In this document: one piece after another, positions 8,921 through 18,305 of the stretch
How the letters are laid out: each line of letters begins with the position of its first letter
Position numbering within the stretch: position 1 is the first letter of the stretch
NCBI RefSeq assembly: GCF_018860855.1
Contig: NZ_JAHKQE010000013.1
Coordinates: 11,039-75,038 of the forward strand
Source: Amphritea atlantica
GTDB lineage: Bacteria > Pseudomonadota > Gammaproteobacteria > Pseudomonadales > Balneatricaceae
Direction of reading: 5' to 3'
Length of the DNA: 64,000 nucleotides
Program-made: the position numbers and the translations under genes
Notes under the pieces: model-generated
Databases searched by the model: none
Seen by the model: only the letters and a program-made list of their open reading frames with translations
Told to the model about the DNA's origin: nothing

Positions 8921-10441
8921 TCAGCTCTCCCAATGCTCATCTCTGGCCAACCTATCTTGCTGATGTTCATGAAATATCCGACGACTGCGGCTCGCTTTCT
9001 GCGCCGTAATCACCGCTCGGCTAACCAGATCTTTCTTATGCGCCACATCAATATCATCGGGCACCCGCTGACCATCGGTCACATAACTCACGGATAAACC
9101 ATTTTCGATCACCAGATCTAGAGCTTCCCCTAGATTACCGGACTCATCCAGTTTACTCAGTACGCAACCACTTAAGCCCAGTGGCGCATAGGTTTCATAC
9201 GCACTTTCAATCACATGTCGCTGACTCGAACAGGACAACACCAATAATTTTTTCAGCCGTACAGAAACATCTTCCAGCATATTCAACTGCGCCTGGGTAT
9301 GAGGCTCGTGGGCATTCATACCGGCGGTATCGATCAGCACTAACCGTTTACCCCGCAGCGAACCTAGCACCTCATCCAAGGAGTTGTTTTCATCCACCAC
9401 TCGCACAGGGATATCCAAGATACGGCCAAAGGTCAATAACTGTTCATGTGCTGCAATCCGATAGGAGTCGGTCGTCACCAGCGCCACACTGGAACTCCCA
9501 TGCTTTAGCACGTACCGCGCCGCTAGCTTGCCGATGGTGGTCGTTTTACCAACCCCCGTCGGCCCAACAAATGCGATCATGCCGCCACGCTCAACAAAAT
9601 CCTCCCCCATCACCGGAATATGATCACTAAAACGCGTTAGCGTTGTACGCCAAGCATCATCGAGTTCATCGGTATCAACAACCTTTGCTGATAACTGGCG
9701 GCTCACCTGCGGCCCCAAACCGATCCGCTCTAAACGGCGCTCTACCTTGGTTACGGCAGAATCAGCCACCTCATGACGGGAACGTTTAGCTACATTAGGC
9801 TTAGGCCGAACAGGCCTCTGCGGGGGTACGGGCGGGCTACTCAGAGGTTCGTCTACGGTCGGTTTCTGAGGTTGGTTAAGAAGACTCTTGAGCGATTCAA
9901 TTTCCTGCTGTAACGATAGGATAGCATCCTGTTCGCTGGCTCGAGGCTCATCCACGGCGGGCACGGCGGGTTTAAATTCATGTCGCTGACGAGTCGGATC
10001 GAGTCTCGGCTCTGCCATTCGAGCGGGACGCTCTTGAACCTTAGGCGGTTGCTGCTGCCGGCCTTGCTGGCGGCGCTTGAGGGTATCTAAAATCTCACTC
10101 AGCTCATCGTCATCATCTTCTAGCTGACGGTTTTTTTGCCGAGGTTCTGGCGCACCTTCCTGCGCAGTCGCGATACGCGCTTGCGCCTTCCGCAACTCTT
10201 CGGTCAAGTTACTCTGCAGTTTAGCGGGTTGTCGAGGGGCTTCTTTACGGGCGTGTTCTACCGCCCGCTTGCGTTTAAAATCCTGTTGCGCCGCTTCATA
10301 TTCATGCTCATGGGCAGCCACTACTTCAACGCCACCGGCCACGCGATGATTCGAGACGATCACGGCGTCCGGGCCGATCTCGTCCCTGACCCGTTGCATG
10401 GCCTGCCTCATATCCGGAGCAAAAAAGCGCTTAACTTTCAT
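8921..10441 (-). CDS. flhF: Flagellar biosynthesis SRP-type GTPase FlhF
   Basis: 506 residues, longer than many FlhF proteins. The short N-terminal B domain (MKVKRFFAPDMRQAMQRVRD) is followed by about 200 residues of charged, Gln/Pro/Arg-rich low-complexity sequence. The conserved NG domain then begins near 225, with P-loop GPTGVGKTTTIGKLAARY, VDENNSLDEVL and DTAGMN. FlhF marks the old pole for assembly of the first basal-body components; its GTPase is stimulated by FlhG, encoded next. It starts 36 bases after flhA. Confidence 0.94.
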   Translation of the reverse strand: MKVKRFFAPDMRQAMQRVRDEIGPDAVIVSNHRVAGGVEVVAAHEHEYEAAQQDFKRKRAVEHARKEAPRQPAKLQSNLTEELRKAQARIATAQEGAPEPRQKNRQLEDDDDELSEILDTLKRRQQGRQQQPPKVQERPARMAEPRLDPTRQRHEFKPAVPAVDEPRASEQDAILSLQQEIESLKSLLNQPQKPTVDEPLSSPPVPPQRPVRPKPNVAKRSRHEVADSAVTKVERRLERIGLGPQVSRQLSAKVVDTDELDDAWRTTLTRFSDHIPVMGEDFVERGGMIAFVGPTGVGKTTTIGKLAARYVLKHGSSSVALVTTDSYRIAAHEQLLTFGRILDIPVRVVDENNSLDEVLGSLRGKRLVLIDTAGMNAHEPHTQAQLNMLEDVSVRLKKLLVLSCSSQRHVIESAYETYAPLGLSGCVLSKLDESGNLGEALDLVIENGLSVSYVTDGQRVPDDIDVAHKKDLVSRAVITAQKASRSRRIFHEHQQDRLARDEHWES

Positions 10442-10476
10442 AACCGTCTCTATTCATTACCCAATCAAGCATTCGC

Positions 10477-12579
10477 CTAATTCTGGCCACCCACTGTAGC
10501 AATAATCGTAACCCGTTTATTTTCGGGGATTTCTTGATAAGAAAGTACACTAATTTGATGCTCTCCATAGCGTACAAATTTAGCTAATAACGGCCGTATA
10601 GGCGCCGCTACTAGCAATATCGAAGCCCGTCCTGCGATCTCTTGCTGCTGCGCTATCTCAGCAAGCGAGGTTTGTAATCGTTCCGCCATCGTCGGTTCAA
10701 TCACCATCCCTTCACCGCCTTCGCCTCGCTGAACCGATCCGAGTAGTAACTGTTCCAACTGAGGATCGAGTGTAATCACCGGCAACTCTTCATCATTGCC
10801 AACGATATTCTGCACAATCATACGTGATAAAGATATACGCACCGCGGCAGTCAACCCCTGAGGGTCCTGCGTCCGCGCAACGGCCTCAGCCAGCGACTCG
10901 GTAATGGTTCTGAAATCCTTGACCGGCACCTGTTCCATCAACAAATTCTGTAACACTTTTAACAGTGTACTCACAGAAAGCTTGCTTGGAACCAACTCTT
11001 CTACCAGTTTTGGGGACGTTTTTCCTAACATATCCAACAATTTCTGTACTTCATCATGCCCCATCAACTCGTGGGAGTGAGCCTGAAGTATCTGATTGAG
11101 GTGGGTTGCCACGACGGTTCCGGCATCAACCACGGTATAACCTAGCGTCTGCGCCTGCTCTTTTTGGCTCTGCTCTATCCACACAGCATCGAGACCGAAA
11201 GCGGGATCTTTCACATTAATCCCTTTCAGCGAACCAAACACCTGACCGGGGTTAATCGCCAACTCGCGATCTGGATAGACTTCAGACTCACCAACCGACA
11301 CGCCCATCAAGGTAATCCGGTAAGCGCCAGGCATCAGGTCAAGATTATCCCGAATATGCACCGATGGAACGAGAAAACCGAGATCTTGCGAGAGCTTCTT
11401 GCGCACACCTTTGATTCGACTTAACAGCTGCCCGCCCTGCAGCTTATCCACCATAGGGATAAGTCGATACCCCACCTCTAAACCGATCATATCGACCGGC
11501 ATTACATCGTCCCAATCCAGCTCTTTGACATCCTGATCAGGCTCTGGCTGTTTAGTTTTCGTCGTACTGTCTTCAACCAGCGCCGCCGCTGTTGCCAAAT
11601 TTCGCTGATTAATAAAGTAGGCACCCACACCCGCCGTAATCGCTAGCGATAAAAAGGCTACATGGGGCATACCTGGAATAGACCCCATAATAAACAGGAT
11701 GACAGCCGCAACGGCCAGCGCCTTTGGTGAACCAAATAGCTGACTAATAATCTGCTGTCCCATATCTTGGGAAGAGTTAACCCGAGTCACCATAATCGCG
11801 GCAGCGGTTGATAATAGCAACGAAGGTATCTGAGCGACCAAACCATCACCGATGGTCAGCAGTGAGTAATAACGAGCCGCCAACTCAAAGGATAGATCAT
11901 GCTGCATCATGCCTATACCCAGACCACCGATGATGTTGATCACCAGAATCAAAATACCGGCCACCGCATCACCACGAACGAACTTACTGGCACCATCCAT
12001 CGAACCATAAAAGTCCGCTTCCTGAGTCACCTCTTGCCGACGAAGCTTGGCATCTTCCTGACTAATAAGCCCCGCATTCAGATCGGCATCAATCGCCATC
12101 TGCTTACCGGGCATAGCGTCCAATGTAAAGCGAGCACTTACTTCGGATATACGTCCAGCACCTTTGGTGACTACCACGAAGTTAATGATGACCAAGATCA
12201 TGAAGACCACCAAACCCACGACATAGTTGCCGCCAATCACGACTTCACCAAAGGCTTCAATCACCTTACCTGCCGCATCGCCGCCTTCGTGACCGTAGAG
12301 CAAAACCACCCGTGTGGAGGCCACATTCAATGCCAACCGCATTAGCGTAGTGATCAAAAGAATAGTGGGAAAAACAGCAAAATCTAACGGCCGCATCGAA
12401 TAAACACAGACCAGCAGCACAACGATAGACAGGGCAATATTAAAGGTAAAAAGGGTATCCAACAGGAAGGGTGGCATCGGCAGCGTAACCATGCCGAGCA
12501 CGAGCATAAGTAGAAAAGGGATACCTAAATTCCCTTTACTCGCTCCACGAACATTGTTGTAAATTGCTGCTCTGTTCAT
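10477..12579 (-). CDS. flhA: Flagellar type III export apparatus protein FlhA
   Basis: About 700 residues from the ATG at 12579 (MNRAAIYNNVRG); the longer open frame to 12618 adds a non-conserved Trp/Arg-rich extension. The N-terminal half has about eight membrane segments and the FHIPEP signature region RFTLDAMPGKQMAIDADLNA. The C-terminal half is the cytoplasmic ring domain that docks chaperone-substrate complexes. FlhA uses the proton motive force with FlhB. It is separated from flhB by about 200 bases containing a sigma-54 promoter and a FleQ/FlrA-like box, so it probably starts its own transcription unit with flhF. Confidence 0.95.
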   Translation of the reverse strand: MNRAAIYNNVRGASKGNLGIPFLLMLVLGMVTLPMPPFLLDTLFTFNIALSIVVLLVCVYSMRPLDFAVFPTILLITTLMRLALNVASTRVVLLYGHEGGDAAGKVIEAFGEVVIGGNYVVGLVVFMILVIINFVVVTKGAGRISEVSARFTLDAMPGKQMAIDADLNAGLISQEDAKLRRQEVTQEADFYGSMDGASKFVRGDAVAGILILVINIIGGLGIGMMQHDLSFELAARYYSLLTIGDGLVAQIPSLLLSTAAAIMVTRVNSSQDMGQQIISQLFGSPKALAVAAVILFIMGSIPGMPHVAFLSLAITAGVGAYFINQRNLATAAALVEDSTTKTKQPEPDQDVKELDWDDVMPVDMIGLEVGYRLIPMVDKLQGGQLLSRIKGVRKKLSQDLGFLVPSVHIRDNLDLMPGAYRITLMGVSVGESEVYPDRELAINPGQVFGSLKGINVKDPAFGLDAVWIEQSQKEQAQTLGYTVVDAGTVVATHLNQILQAHSHELMGHDEVQKLLDMLGKTSPKLVEELVPSKLSVSTLLKVLQNLLMEQVPVKDFRTITESLAEAVARTQDPQGLTAAVRISLSRMIVQNIVGNDEELPVITLDPQLEQLLLGSVQRGEGGEGMVIEPTMAERLQTSLAEIAQQQEIAGRASILLVAAPIRPLLAKFVRYGEHQISVLSYQEIPENKRVTIIATVGGQN

Positions 12580-12683
12580 TACGCCCCAAACGAGATCTCG
12601 CCGCCAACAAAGCGTCAAAAAAACATCATAAAATAATTAGTTATTTGTATATTAAAAAATAACATTAATAAGAGGCTAAAAAC

Positions 12684-12697
12684 ATCAATTTTTTGAC
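12684..12697 (-). promoter_or_regulatory. FleQ/FlrA-like operator in the flhA leader
   Basis: Read on the minus strand the 14-mer is GTCAAAAAATTGAT, close to the Pseudomonas FleQ box GTCANTAAATTGAC. It lies about 27 bases downstream of the -12 element of the flhA sigma-54 promoter. FleQ is known to bind in the leader of flhA in Pseudomonas aeruginosa, so the placement fits. Function is inferred. Confidence 0.55.
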
Positions 12698-12723
12698 GCT
12701 TTACTCACCATAGAGGAAGAAAC

Positions 12724-12739
12724 TGCAAGAATCCCGCCA
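12724..12739 (-). promoter_or_regulatory. Sigma-54 promoter of flhA
   Basis: On the minus strand the sequence is TGGCGGGATTCTTGCA, a GG-N10-GC sigma-54 element with a perfect TTGCA at -12. It lies about 145 bases upstream of the flhA start in the flhB-flhA gap, giving a leader of roughly 130 nt that contains the FlrA-like box. Confidence 0.75.
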
Positions 12740-12784
12740 GATAAAGACGGTTAAGTAAAAAGAGGGAGATAAAACGGAGATATA

Positions 12785-13921
12785 TCACTCATCCTGACGC
12801 AACTCATCAGGAATATCTAAGTCTGGTGAAACCGCCTTAGGCGCAGGGCCTTGCTGACGCTTATACCGCTGCAACTGGAAAACGTATGCCAAAATTTCAG
12901 CCACCGCCTTAAACAATCCAGCGGGTATCTCTTCATCGACTTCGGTTGAATGGTAGATAGCCCGCGCTAATGGCGGCGCAGACAGTATCGGAATATCATG
13001 CTTATCCGCGATTTCTCTGATTTTTAATGCGACGAAATCACCCCCTTTTGCCACCAAAAAAGGCGCACCTCCGCCTCCCTGATCATATTTTAACGCCACA
13101 GCATAATGGGTTGGGTTAGTAATAACCACATCAGCCTCAGGCACCGCCGACATCATCTTGCGCTGGGATATTTCACGCTGCAATTGGCGAATACGCCCCT
13201 TCACCTCAGGCTTACCTTCGCTATTTTTCATCTCATCTTTGACCTCTTGCAGGGTCATTTTGAGCTTTTGCGTATAATCGTAAATTTGAAATGGCACATC
13301 GATAAGAGAGATCAAAATCATGGTGCAACTCATGATCAGAAATGCCCAGATGACGATCTCAGTCGCATGAGACATGGCCGGAAATATATCCTGCGAGCCA
13401 AGCGAGAACAGTGCTTGTTTCGATGCCATCAGCACCAGAAACGAAAGCGAACCAACCACTAAAAACTTCGCTAACGCTTTAAATAGCTCCAACAGCGCTT
13501 TGAGCGAAAACATCCGCTTTATGCCCGCCAAAGGGTCGATCCGGCTAAATTTAGGCGCCATTGCCTTCATGCTCACATTCCAGCCACCTAAAGCAATAGG
13601 CCCGACAATCGCCGCCACCAGCAGCACCACAAAAAAACCTAAGCAGGCTCGCAGCGCTTCGGATAACGAATAACCTAAATGCGCAAACATTGAGGCAGGG
13701 TCCATAACCGCCTGCCGATCCAGGCTAAAGTTATACTTCATCATCCCGGCCATCTTATCTGCCACTTCGCCGCCGAACATCATGGCCGCAGCAGCCGCAG
13801 CCAGCAATAGAATAGTCGTCGCCAGCTCTTTCGAACGCGCAACATCCCCCTTCTCTTTGGCGTCACGTAACCGTTTCGACGTGGGTTCTTCGGTTTTCTC
13901 CTGACCGCTATCTTCAGCCAT
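12785..13921 (-). CDS. flhB: Flagellar export switch protein FlhB
   Basis: 378 residues. Four membrane segments in the N-terminal half are followed by a cytoplasmic domain with the autocleavage motif NPTH at 269-272, where cleavage between Asn269 and Pro270 switches export from rod/hook to filament substrates. The N-terminus MAEDSGQEKTEEPTSKRL is typical. The C-terminal tail after residue 350 is Pro/Asp-rich. The start is immediately next to the fliR stop, so it ends the fliLMNOPQR-flhB run. FliK at 18-20 kb is its ruler partner. Confidence 0.95.
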   Translation of the reverse strand: MAEDSGQEKTEEPTSKRLRDAKEKGDVARSKELATTILLLAAAAAAMMFGGEVADKMAGMMKYNFSLDRQAVMDPASMFAHLGYSLSEALRACLGFFVVLLVAAIVGPIALGGWNVSMKAMAPKFSRIDPLAGIKRMFSLKALLELFKALAKFLVVGSLSFLVLMASKQALFSLGSQDIFPAMSHATEIVIWAFLIMSCTMILISLIDVPFQIYDYTQKLKMTLQEVKDEMKNSEGKPEVKGRIRQLQREISQRKMMSAVPEADVVITNPTHYAVALKYDQGGGGAPFLVAKGGDFVALKIREIADKHDIPILSAPPLARAIYHSTEVDEEIPAGLFKAVAEILAYVFQLQRYKRQQGPAPKAVSPDLDIPDELRQDE

Positions 13922-14707
13922 CTACAGCACCCCTACGCCGAGAACCTGATCGAGGTAATTGAAAGCAATTGCGACAAATCGTTGATACTGCCCTAAGAAG
14001 CCCTCTAGGCTTACCCAAGCAATCACCAACCCCACCAGCATCGTAAACGGGAAACCGATCGCAAAGATATTCAACTGCGGAGCCGCCTTAGCCATCACTC
14101 CGAAGGCAAAGTTAATCACCAATAAGGCTGTCACCGCCGGCAACGCCATCAACAATGCGCTAGCCAGCATCCACCCACCCGATTTAGCCAACGCCATATA
14201 CCCAGAGACCGGCATGGAACCTGCCGATATGGGCAACACAAAAAAACTACGTGCCAGCGCTTCGAACATGACTAGATGACCATTAAAAGATAAAAACAGC
14301 AGCATCACCATCATCAGATAGAGCTGTGATAGCACTACGACCGAAACGCCGTTAGCCGGATCACTCACTGAAGCGAAACCAAGTCCCATCTGAGAGGAGA
14401 TCAACTGACCTCCTAAGGAGAATATTTGAAACAATACCTGAAGCACAAACCCCATTGCCGTGCCAATAATCACCTGCTGAGCGATTAGAATATAGGCTTG
14501 CAAGGACATTCCGTCGACGACTGGCATGGCAGGCAAGGTGGGTATTAGCACCACGGTCATCGCTAACGCTAACCCCATGCGGATACGCACGGCCACCAAC
14601 TGCGTACCGATCATCGGGATAACCATAAAAAAGGAGGCGATACGAAAGAAAGGCAGCAAGAATTGCGCTACCCATTGTTCCAACTGAAGCGTCGTCAGCT
14701 GCAGCAC
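13922..14707 (-). CDS. fliR: Flagellar export gate protein FliR
   Basis: A 261-residue hydrophobic protein with about six membrane-associated helices and the conserved stretch QLISSQMGLGFASVSDPANG. FliR forms the core of the export gate with FliP and FliQ inside the MS ring. It is 3 bases after fliQ and adjacent to flhB. Length and order are normal for the family. Confidence 0.95.
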   Translation of the reverse strand: MLQLTTLQLEQWVAQFLLPFFRIASFFMVIPMIGTQLVAVRIRMGLALAMTVVLIPTLPAMPVVDGMSLQAYILIAQQVIIGTAMGFVLQVLFQIFSLGGQLISSQMGLGFASVSDPANGVSVVVLSQLYLMMVMLLFLSFNGHLVMFEALARSFFVLPISAGSMPVSGYMALAKSGGWMLASALLMALPAVTALLVINFAFGVMAKAAPQLNIFAIGFPFTMLVGLVIAWVSLEGFLGQYQRFVAIAFNYLDQVLGVGVL

Positions 14708-14710
14708 ACT

Positions 14711-14980
14711 TTACCCCAGAAACAATGGAATATTGGCAAAGATGCTGTTGAATTCATCCATCAACTGCCCAAGAATCCAAGGGCCTGCCCACATAATAGT
14801 TAACAGGGTAACCAACAGACGGGGCAAGAAACTCAACGTTTGTTCATTAATCTGCGTTGCCGCTTGAAAGGTAGACACCATCAATCCCACCAGCAACGAA
14901 GGCACCACAATCACGGCCACCAGCACCACCACTAAAAACAGCGCTTCGCCAAAGAGATCAAGAACCATTCCCGGTGTCAT
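14711..14980 (-). CDS. fliQ: Flagellar export gate protein FliQ
   Basis: A small protein of 89 residues with two membrane helices (LFLVVVLVAVIVVPSLLVGL and a second ending in MWAGPWILGQL) joined by the conserved turn STFQAATQINEQTLSF. It is a component of the FliPQR gate. It lies 54 bases after fliP and 3 bases before fliR. Confidence 0.95.
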   Translation of the reverse strand: MTPGMVLDLFGEALFLVVVLVAVIVVPSLLVGLMVSTFQAATQINEQTLSFLPRLLVTLLTIMWAGPWILGQLMDEFNSIFANIPLFLG

Positions 14981-15034
14981 AACATAGCCTCCACGCTCGG
15001 ATTTACACGACGCGCCATCTTGATTTTAAGCACA

Positions 15035-15784
15035 TCAAACAACAAAACTACCTGCCAATGTACCTATTACCATAGCCCAACCATCAACCAGCACAAACAA
15101 CATTATTTTAAAGGGTAACGAAATAATAACGGGAGACAGCATCATCATACCCATCGCCATCAAAATACTCGCCACCACCAAGTCGATCACCAAAAAGGGA
15201 ATAAACAGCATAAATCCGATCTGAAAAGCGGTTTTCAACTCACTGGTCACAAAGGAGGGCACTAATATCGTGAAAGGAATATCATCCGGCGTTTGAACCG
15301 CAGGAGTACGGGAGATGTTCATAAACAGGTTAAGATCCGTCTCCCGAGTTTGCGCTATCATAAAACCGCGAAACGGAATACTCGCCGCTTCCAGCGCCTC
15401 CAGCGAAGTGATCTCTTCACTCAAATAGGGCTGCACCGCCTGTTCATTCACCTCATCTAACACTGGCGACATAATAAACAGCGTTAAAAATAGCGCCAAG
15501 CCAACTAAAATCTGATTCGAGGGTGTTTGTTGTAAACCTAAAGCCTGACGCAAAATAGCAAAGACAATAATGATGCGAGCAAATGAGGTCATCATCATCA
15601 GAATAGCGGGCAGGAATGTCAGCAGCGTCATCAGCCCCAAAATCTGGAGCGTTACACTGTAATCCGCAGTACCATCGGCATTCGTCGTCAGCGTAACCGC
15701 GGGAATACCTACATCAGCGGCCTGAGCAAAACGAGGAAGCAGTATCAATAAAAACGGCAACAGCAGAGCGAATAGTCGTTTCAC
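15035..15784 (-). CDS. fliP: Flagellar export gate protein FliP
   Basis: A 249-residue protein with a cleavable-looking signal peptide ([20 protein letters not shown], then QA), the conserved segment [20 protein letters not shown] and the C-terminal FliP signature around [20 protein letters not shown]. Five FliP subunits build the gate with FliQ and FliR. The start is a GTG at 15784 overlapping the fliO stop (GTGA), which suggests translational coupling. Confidence 0.95.
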   Translation of the reverse strand: MKRLFALLLPFLLILLPRFAQAADVGIPAVTLTTNADGTADYSVTLQILGLMTLLTFLPAILMMMTSFARIIIVFAILRQALGLQQTPSNQILVGLALFLTLFIMSPVLDEVNEQAVQPYLSEEITSLEALEAASIPFRGFMIAQTRETDLNLFMNISRTPAVQTPDDIPFTILVPSFVTSELKTAFQIGFMLFIPFLVIDLVVASILMAMGMMMLSPVIISLPFKIMLFVLVDGWAMVIGTLAGSFVV

Positions 15785-16230
15785 TCGGCCTCCTTACGAC
15801 GCAAAACCTGCTGGAGTTTGGCAGCAAACTCACTCGGCTCAGTGCCGGACGCAATCAGAGGTTGATCATAACTTTGTAATAGATTCACTCGCCCCGGCGC
15901 TACCCCCAGCAATAGCTGTTGATCTCCGGCCTGAACAAGCACTAGCTTTTCCCGAGTCGTCAGCGGAACGGACGCAACCACACGCAAGGCTTTGTTCTGC
16001 CCCGGCAATCCAGAATAGCGCTTCAAAAACCAAGCCAATGACAGAATCAACGCGATAACCAGTATCAAGCCAGCCGCTAGCTGCATGATCGAACCGCTAT
16101 TCACCGGATCGACCATCTGATGCGGCACGACAGTGGTCGCTTTACCGCTACTAGTTTCAGCCGCAACAGCCAGACCGCAACCCAGCCAGAGCAAAACAAC
16201 TTGGCATAAGCCGAAACGCAAGCCAATCAT
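15781..16230 (-). CDS. fliO: Flagellar protein FliO
   Basis: 149 residues with an N-terminal hydrophobic signal, a second membrane helix ([20 protein letters not shown]) and a cytoplasmic domain containing [20 protein letters not shown]. FliO assists FliP oligomerisation during gate assembly and is poorly conserved elsewhere. It overlaps fliN at its start and fliP at its end, each by 4 bases. Confidence 0.92.
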   Translation of the reverse strand: MIGLRFGLCQVVLLWLGCGLAVAAETSSGKATTVVPHQMVDPVNSGSIMQLAAGLILVIALILSLAWFLKRYSGLPGQNKALRVVASVPLTTREKLVLVQAGDQQLLLGVAPGRVNLLQSYDQPLIASGTEPSEFAAKLQQVLRRKEAE

Positions 16231-16631
16231 CTTAGCTTATCTATACGTTCCTGCGGACTGATCACATCAGTCAGCCGGATACCGTAGCGATCATTCACCA
16301 CGACCACTTCGCCATGCGCCACCAAGGTACCGTTAACCAGCACATCGAGCGGCTCACCGGCAACTCGATCCAGCTCTACAACCGAGCCCTGATTCAACTG
16401 TAGAAGGTTGCGAATAGAGATGTCAGACCGCCCCACTTCCATCGATAACTTAACCGGAATATCGAGAATGACATCTAAATTCGGATTATCCAATTTAACA
16501 CTATCATCTCTCAGCTCATCCAAATCGATGGCCTGCCCTTGCGAGGCTTCAGACTGAGCCTGTTCAGCCATCGCAGCGCCCCAGTCGTCGAGACCTTCCT
16601 GCCCCTGCTTGTCAATATCGTCATTACTCAT
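16227..16631 (-). CDS. fliN: Flagellar motor switch protein FliN
   Basis: 134 residues with an acidic, variable N-terminus and a C-terminal SpoA (surface presentation of antigens) domain from about residue 55: DVILDIPVKLSMEVGRSDIS, then GSVVELDRVAGEPLDVLVNG. FliN forms the bottom of the C ring with FliM and binds FliH for export. It lies 24 bases after fliM. Confidence 0.95.
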   Translation of the reverse strand: MSNDDIDKQGQEGLDDWGAAMAEQAQSEASQGQAIDLDELRDDSVKLDNPNLDVILDIPVKLSMEVGRSDISIRNLLQLNQGSVVELDRVAGEPLDVLVNGTLVAHGEVVVVNDRYGIRLTDVISPQERIDKLR

Positions 16632-16655
16632 GAGTGATACGCTCTGTCCAACAGT

Positions 16656-17630
16656 TTAGTCATTTTTACTCCGGCTAATAATTTTTACCGCCAGATTCCC
16701 TCGGGATGTACCCAGCTTACAATTAAATACCGGCACTCGCGCAGCTTTTAGCTTCAACGTGTCAGCGATATCAATAGGAATAATATCACCCGCCTCCAGC
16801 TGCATAACATCTCGCAACTTCATTTTACGTTCGGCAACCACCAGATCCAGATCGATCGGTGCTCCCAACATATCTTTTTTGAGCGCAGTCAACCACTGCT
16901 CATCCAACTCTTCCTCTGCTGGTTTATAGCCAGAGATCAGGATATCCCGAATAGGCTCCAGCATGGAGTAAGGCATGGTCACATGAAACTCACCGGTGCC
17001 GCCCTCCATATCCACCTGAAAACTACTCACCACGACCACTTCAGAGGGATTAATGACATTCGCCATCGCCGGATTAATTTCATGCCCGCTAATTTCAAAT
17101 TTAAGCGGCATAACCGGCTCCCAAGAGCCTTCTAAATCGATAAAAAACTGACCAATAACCTTATTAATCAGTCGAATCTCAGTGGGTGTAAACTCCCGCC
17201 CTTCAATTTTGGCGTGGCGACCATCGCCACCGAAAAAACTATCAACCAATCTAAAAACGAGTTTTGCATCCATCACCAACAAGGCAGTGCCTCGCAAAGG
17301 CGACACCCGTAGCAAGTTAATACTCGTAGGGACATAGAGCGTGTGGATATAATCGGAGTACTTCATAATCTGCACGCCGCCAACCGATACATCGGCGTTA
17401 TTACGTAGCAGTGTAAATAGAGAGATACGGGTATGACGGGCAAAACGTTCGTTAATCATCTCCAGCGTCGGCATCCGGCCACGAACGATCCGCTCGTGAC
17501 TGGCAAGATCATAAACCTTAACCCCTTCACTCTCTTCGACAACGCTTTCTTCAGTCTCAATATCCCCATCATCCACGCCATGCAGTAGCGCGTCGATTTC
17601 GTCCTGAGAAAGCAGATCTTTAACTGTCAT
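16656..17630 (-). CDS. fliM: Flagellar motor switch protein FliM
   Basis: A 324-residue switch protein. The N-terminal peptide LLSQDEIDALLHG is the CheY-P binding site. It is followed by the CheC-like middle domain with the conserved GGxG region (SFFGGDGRHA) that contacts FliG, and a C-terminal SpoA domain. It sits between fliL and fliN in the standard order. The CheY-binding peptide resembles the repeats in the CheA linker of this window. Confidence 0.96.
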   Translation of the reverse strand: MTVKDLLSQDEIDALLHGVDDGDIETEESVVEESEGVKVYDLASHERIVRGRMPTLEMINERFARHTRISLFTLLRNNADVSVGGVQIMKYSDYIHTLYVPTSINLLRVSPLRGTALLVMDAKLVFRLVDSFFGGDGRHAKIEGREFTPTEIRLINKVIGQFFIDLEGSWEPVMPLKFEISGHEINPAMANVINPSEVVVVSSFQVDMEGGTGEFHVTMPYSMLEPIRDILISGYKPAEEELDEQWLTALKKDMLGAPIDLDLVVAERKMKLRDVMQLEAGDIIPIDIADTLKLKAARVPVFNCKLGTSRGNLAVKIISRSKND

Positions 17631-17643
17631 ATATGCTTATCCA

Positions 17644-18180
17644 TCACTGCATCACAAAACCTGTAAACAGGATTTTCTCAACCCCAGGCTTGCCAATTGT
17701 CTTCTGCATAAAGTTTTGTACCGTCTTCAGCGCCTCTTGCTGAAGCATTACCTTACCTTCCGCCGTGCGTAACTCATCAAGCGACTGGCTGGAAAACAAC
17801 TGATTCAAAATATTGACAATTTTTGGCATGTGCTTGGTTAAGGCCGCCACGACCTCGTCATCGCGGCTTTTTGCCTCGACATGAAGTTGCATATAGTGTG
17901 TCCGGCCATCTTTACTGCGCACAACGACGGTAAAGTAAGGACTACCTTCTAAGGTTCTAATCTTGGTGTATAACGCCGGTGCAGGCTTATTCGGCTTGGC
18001 AGTTTCAGCATCGGTCGCATCATCTGAACCGCCAACTAAGAACATCGCTACCCCACCACCAATAATGGCCGCCAAGAGAACCCCAGCAACGGCGATAAGA
18101 ATCAGTTTTAGCTTACCCAATCCTTTTTTACTACCCTCAGTCGCCTCGCCAGCAACTGCATCCGTACTTTCATCAGCCAT
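17644..18180 (-). CDS. fliL: Flagellar basal body-associated protein FliL
   Basis: About 178 residues: a short cytoplasmic N-terminus, one membrane helix (LILIAVAGVLLAAIIGGGVA) and a periplasmic FliL domain ending GVEKILFTGFVMQ. FliL rings associate with stators and raise torque. I chose the second of two adjacent ATG codons (18180) because GTGGAG lies 6 bases upstream; the open frame extends to a GTG at 18192 that is part of that ribosome site. It heads the fliLMNOPQR-flhB block, 125 bases after fliK. Confidence 0.92.
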   Translation of the reverse strand: MADESTDAVAGEATEGSKKGLGKLKLILIAVAGVLLAAIIGGGVAMFLVGGSDDATDAETAKPNKPAPALYTKIRTLEGSPYFTVVVRSKDGRTHYMQLHVEAKSRDDEVVAALTKHMPKIVNILNQLFSSQSLDELRTAEGKVMLQQEALKTVQNFMQKTIGKPGVEKILFTGFVMQ

Positions 18181-18305
18181 CATTTGCTCCACTGACTATC
18201 GGCCGGAAAACCGGCAAAAGCATAAACATACAACTCAAGCTGTAATATAACATACTGATTCAACAGCGGAAGCAAGCGCGTCAACATTCAGGCGCAGATC
18301 GCCCT

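Noticed and set aside
9181-9630. 149-codon plus-strand open frame
   Set aside because: Lies opposite the conserved FlhF GTPase domain and has a composition typical of a shadow frame.
11899-12345. 148-codon His/Thr-rich plus-strand open frame
   Set aside because: Antisense to the FlhA membrane domain; composition is the complement of hydrophobic codons.
18188-18215. GCCGATAG-like sequence and GCCGG/CCGGC hairpin upstream of fliL considered as a sigma-28 promoter
   Set aside because: No TAAA at the 15-base spacing and fliL is usually an early gene; more likely an RNA hairpin between fliK and fliL.
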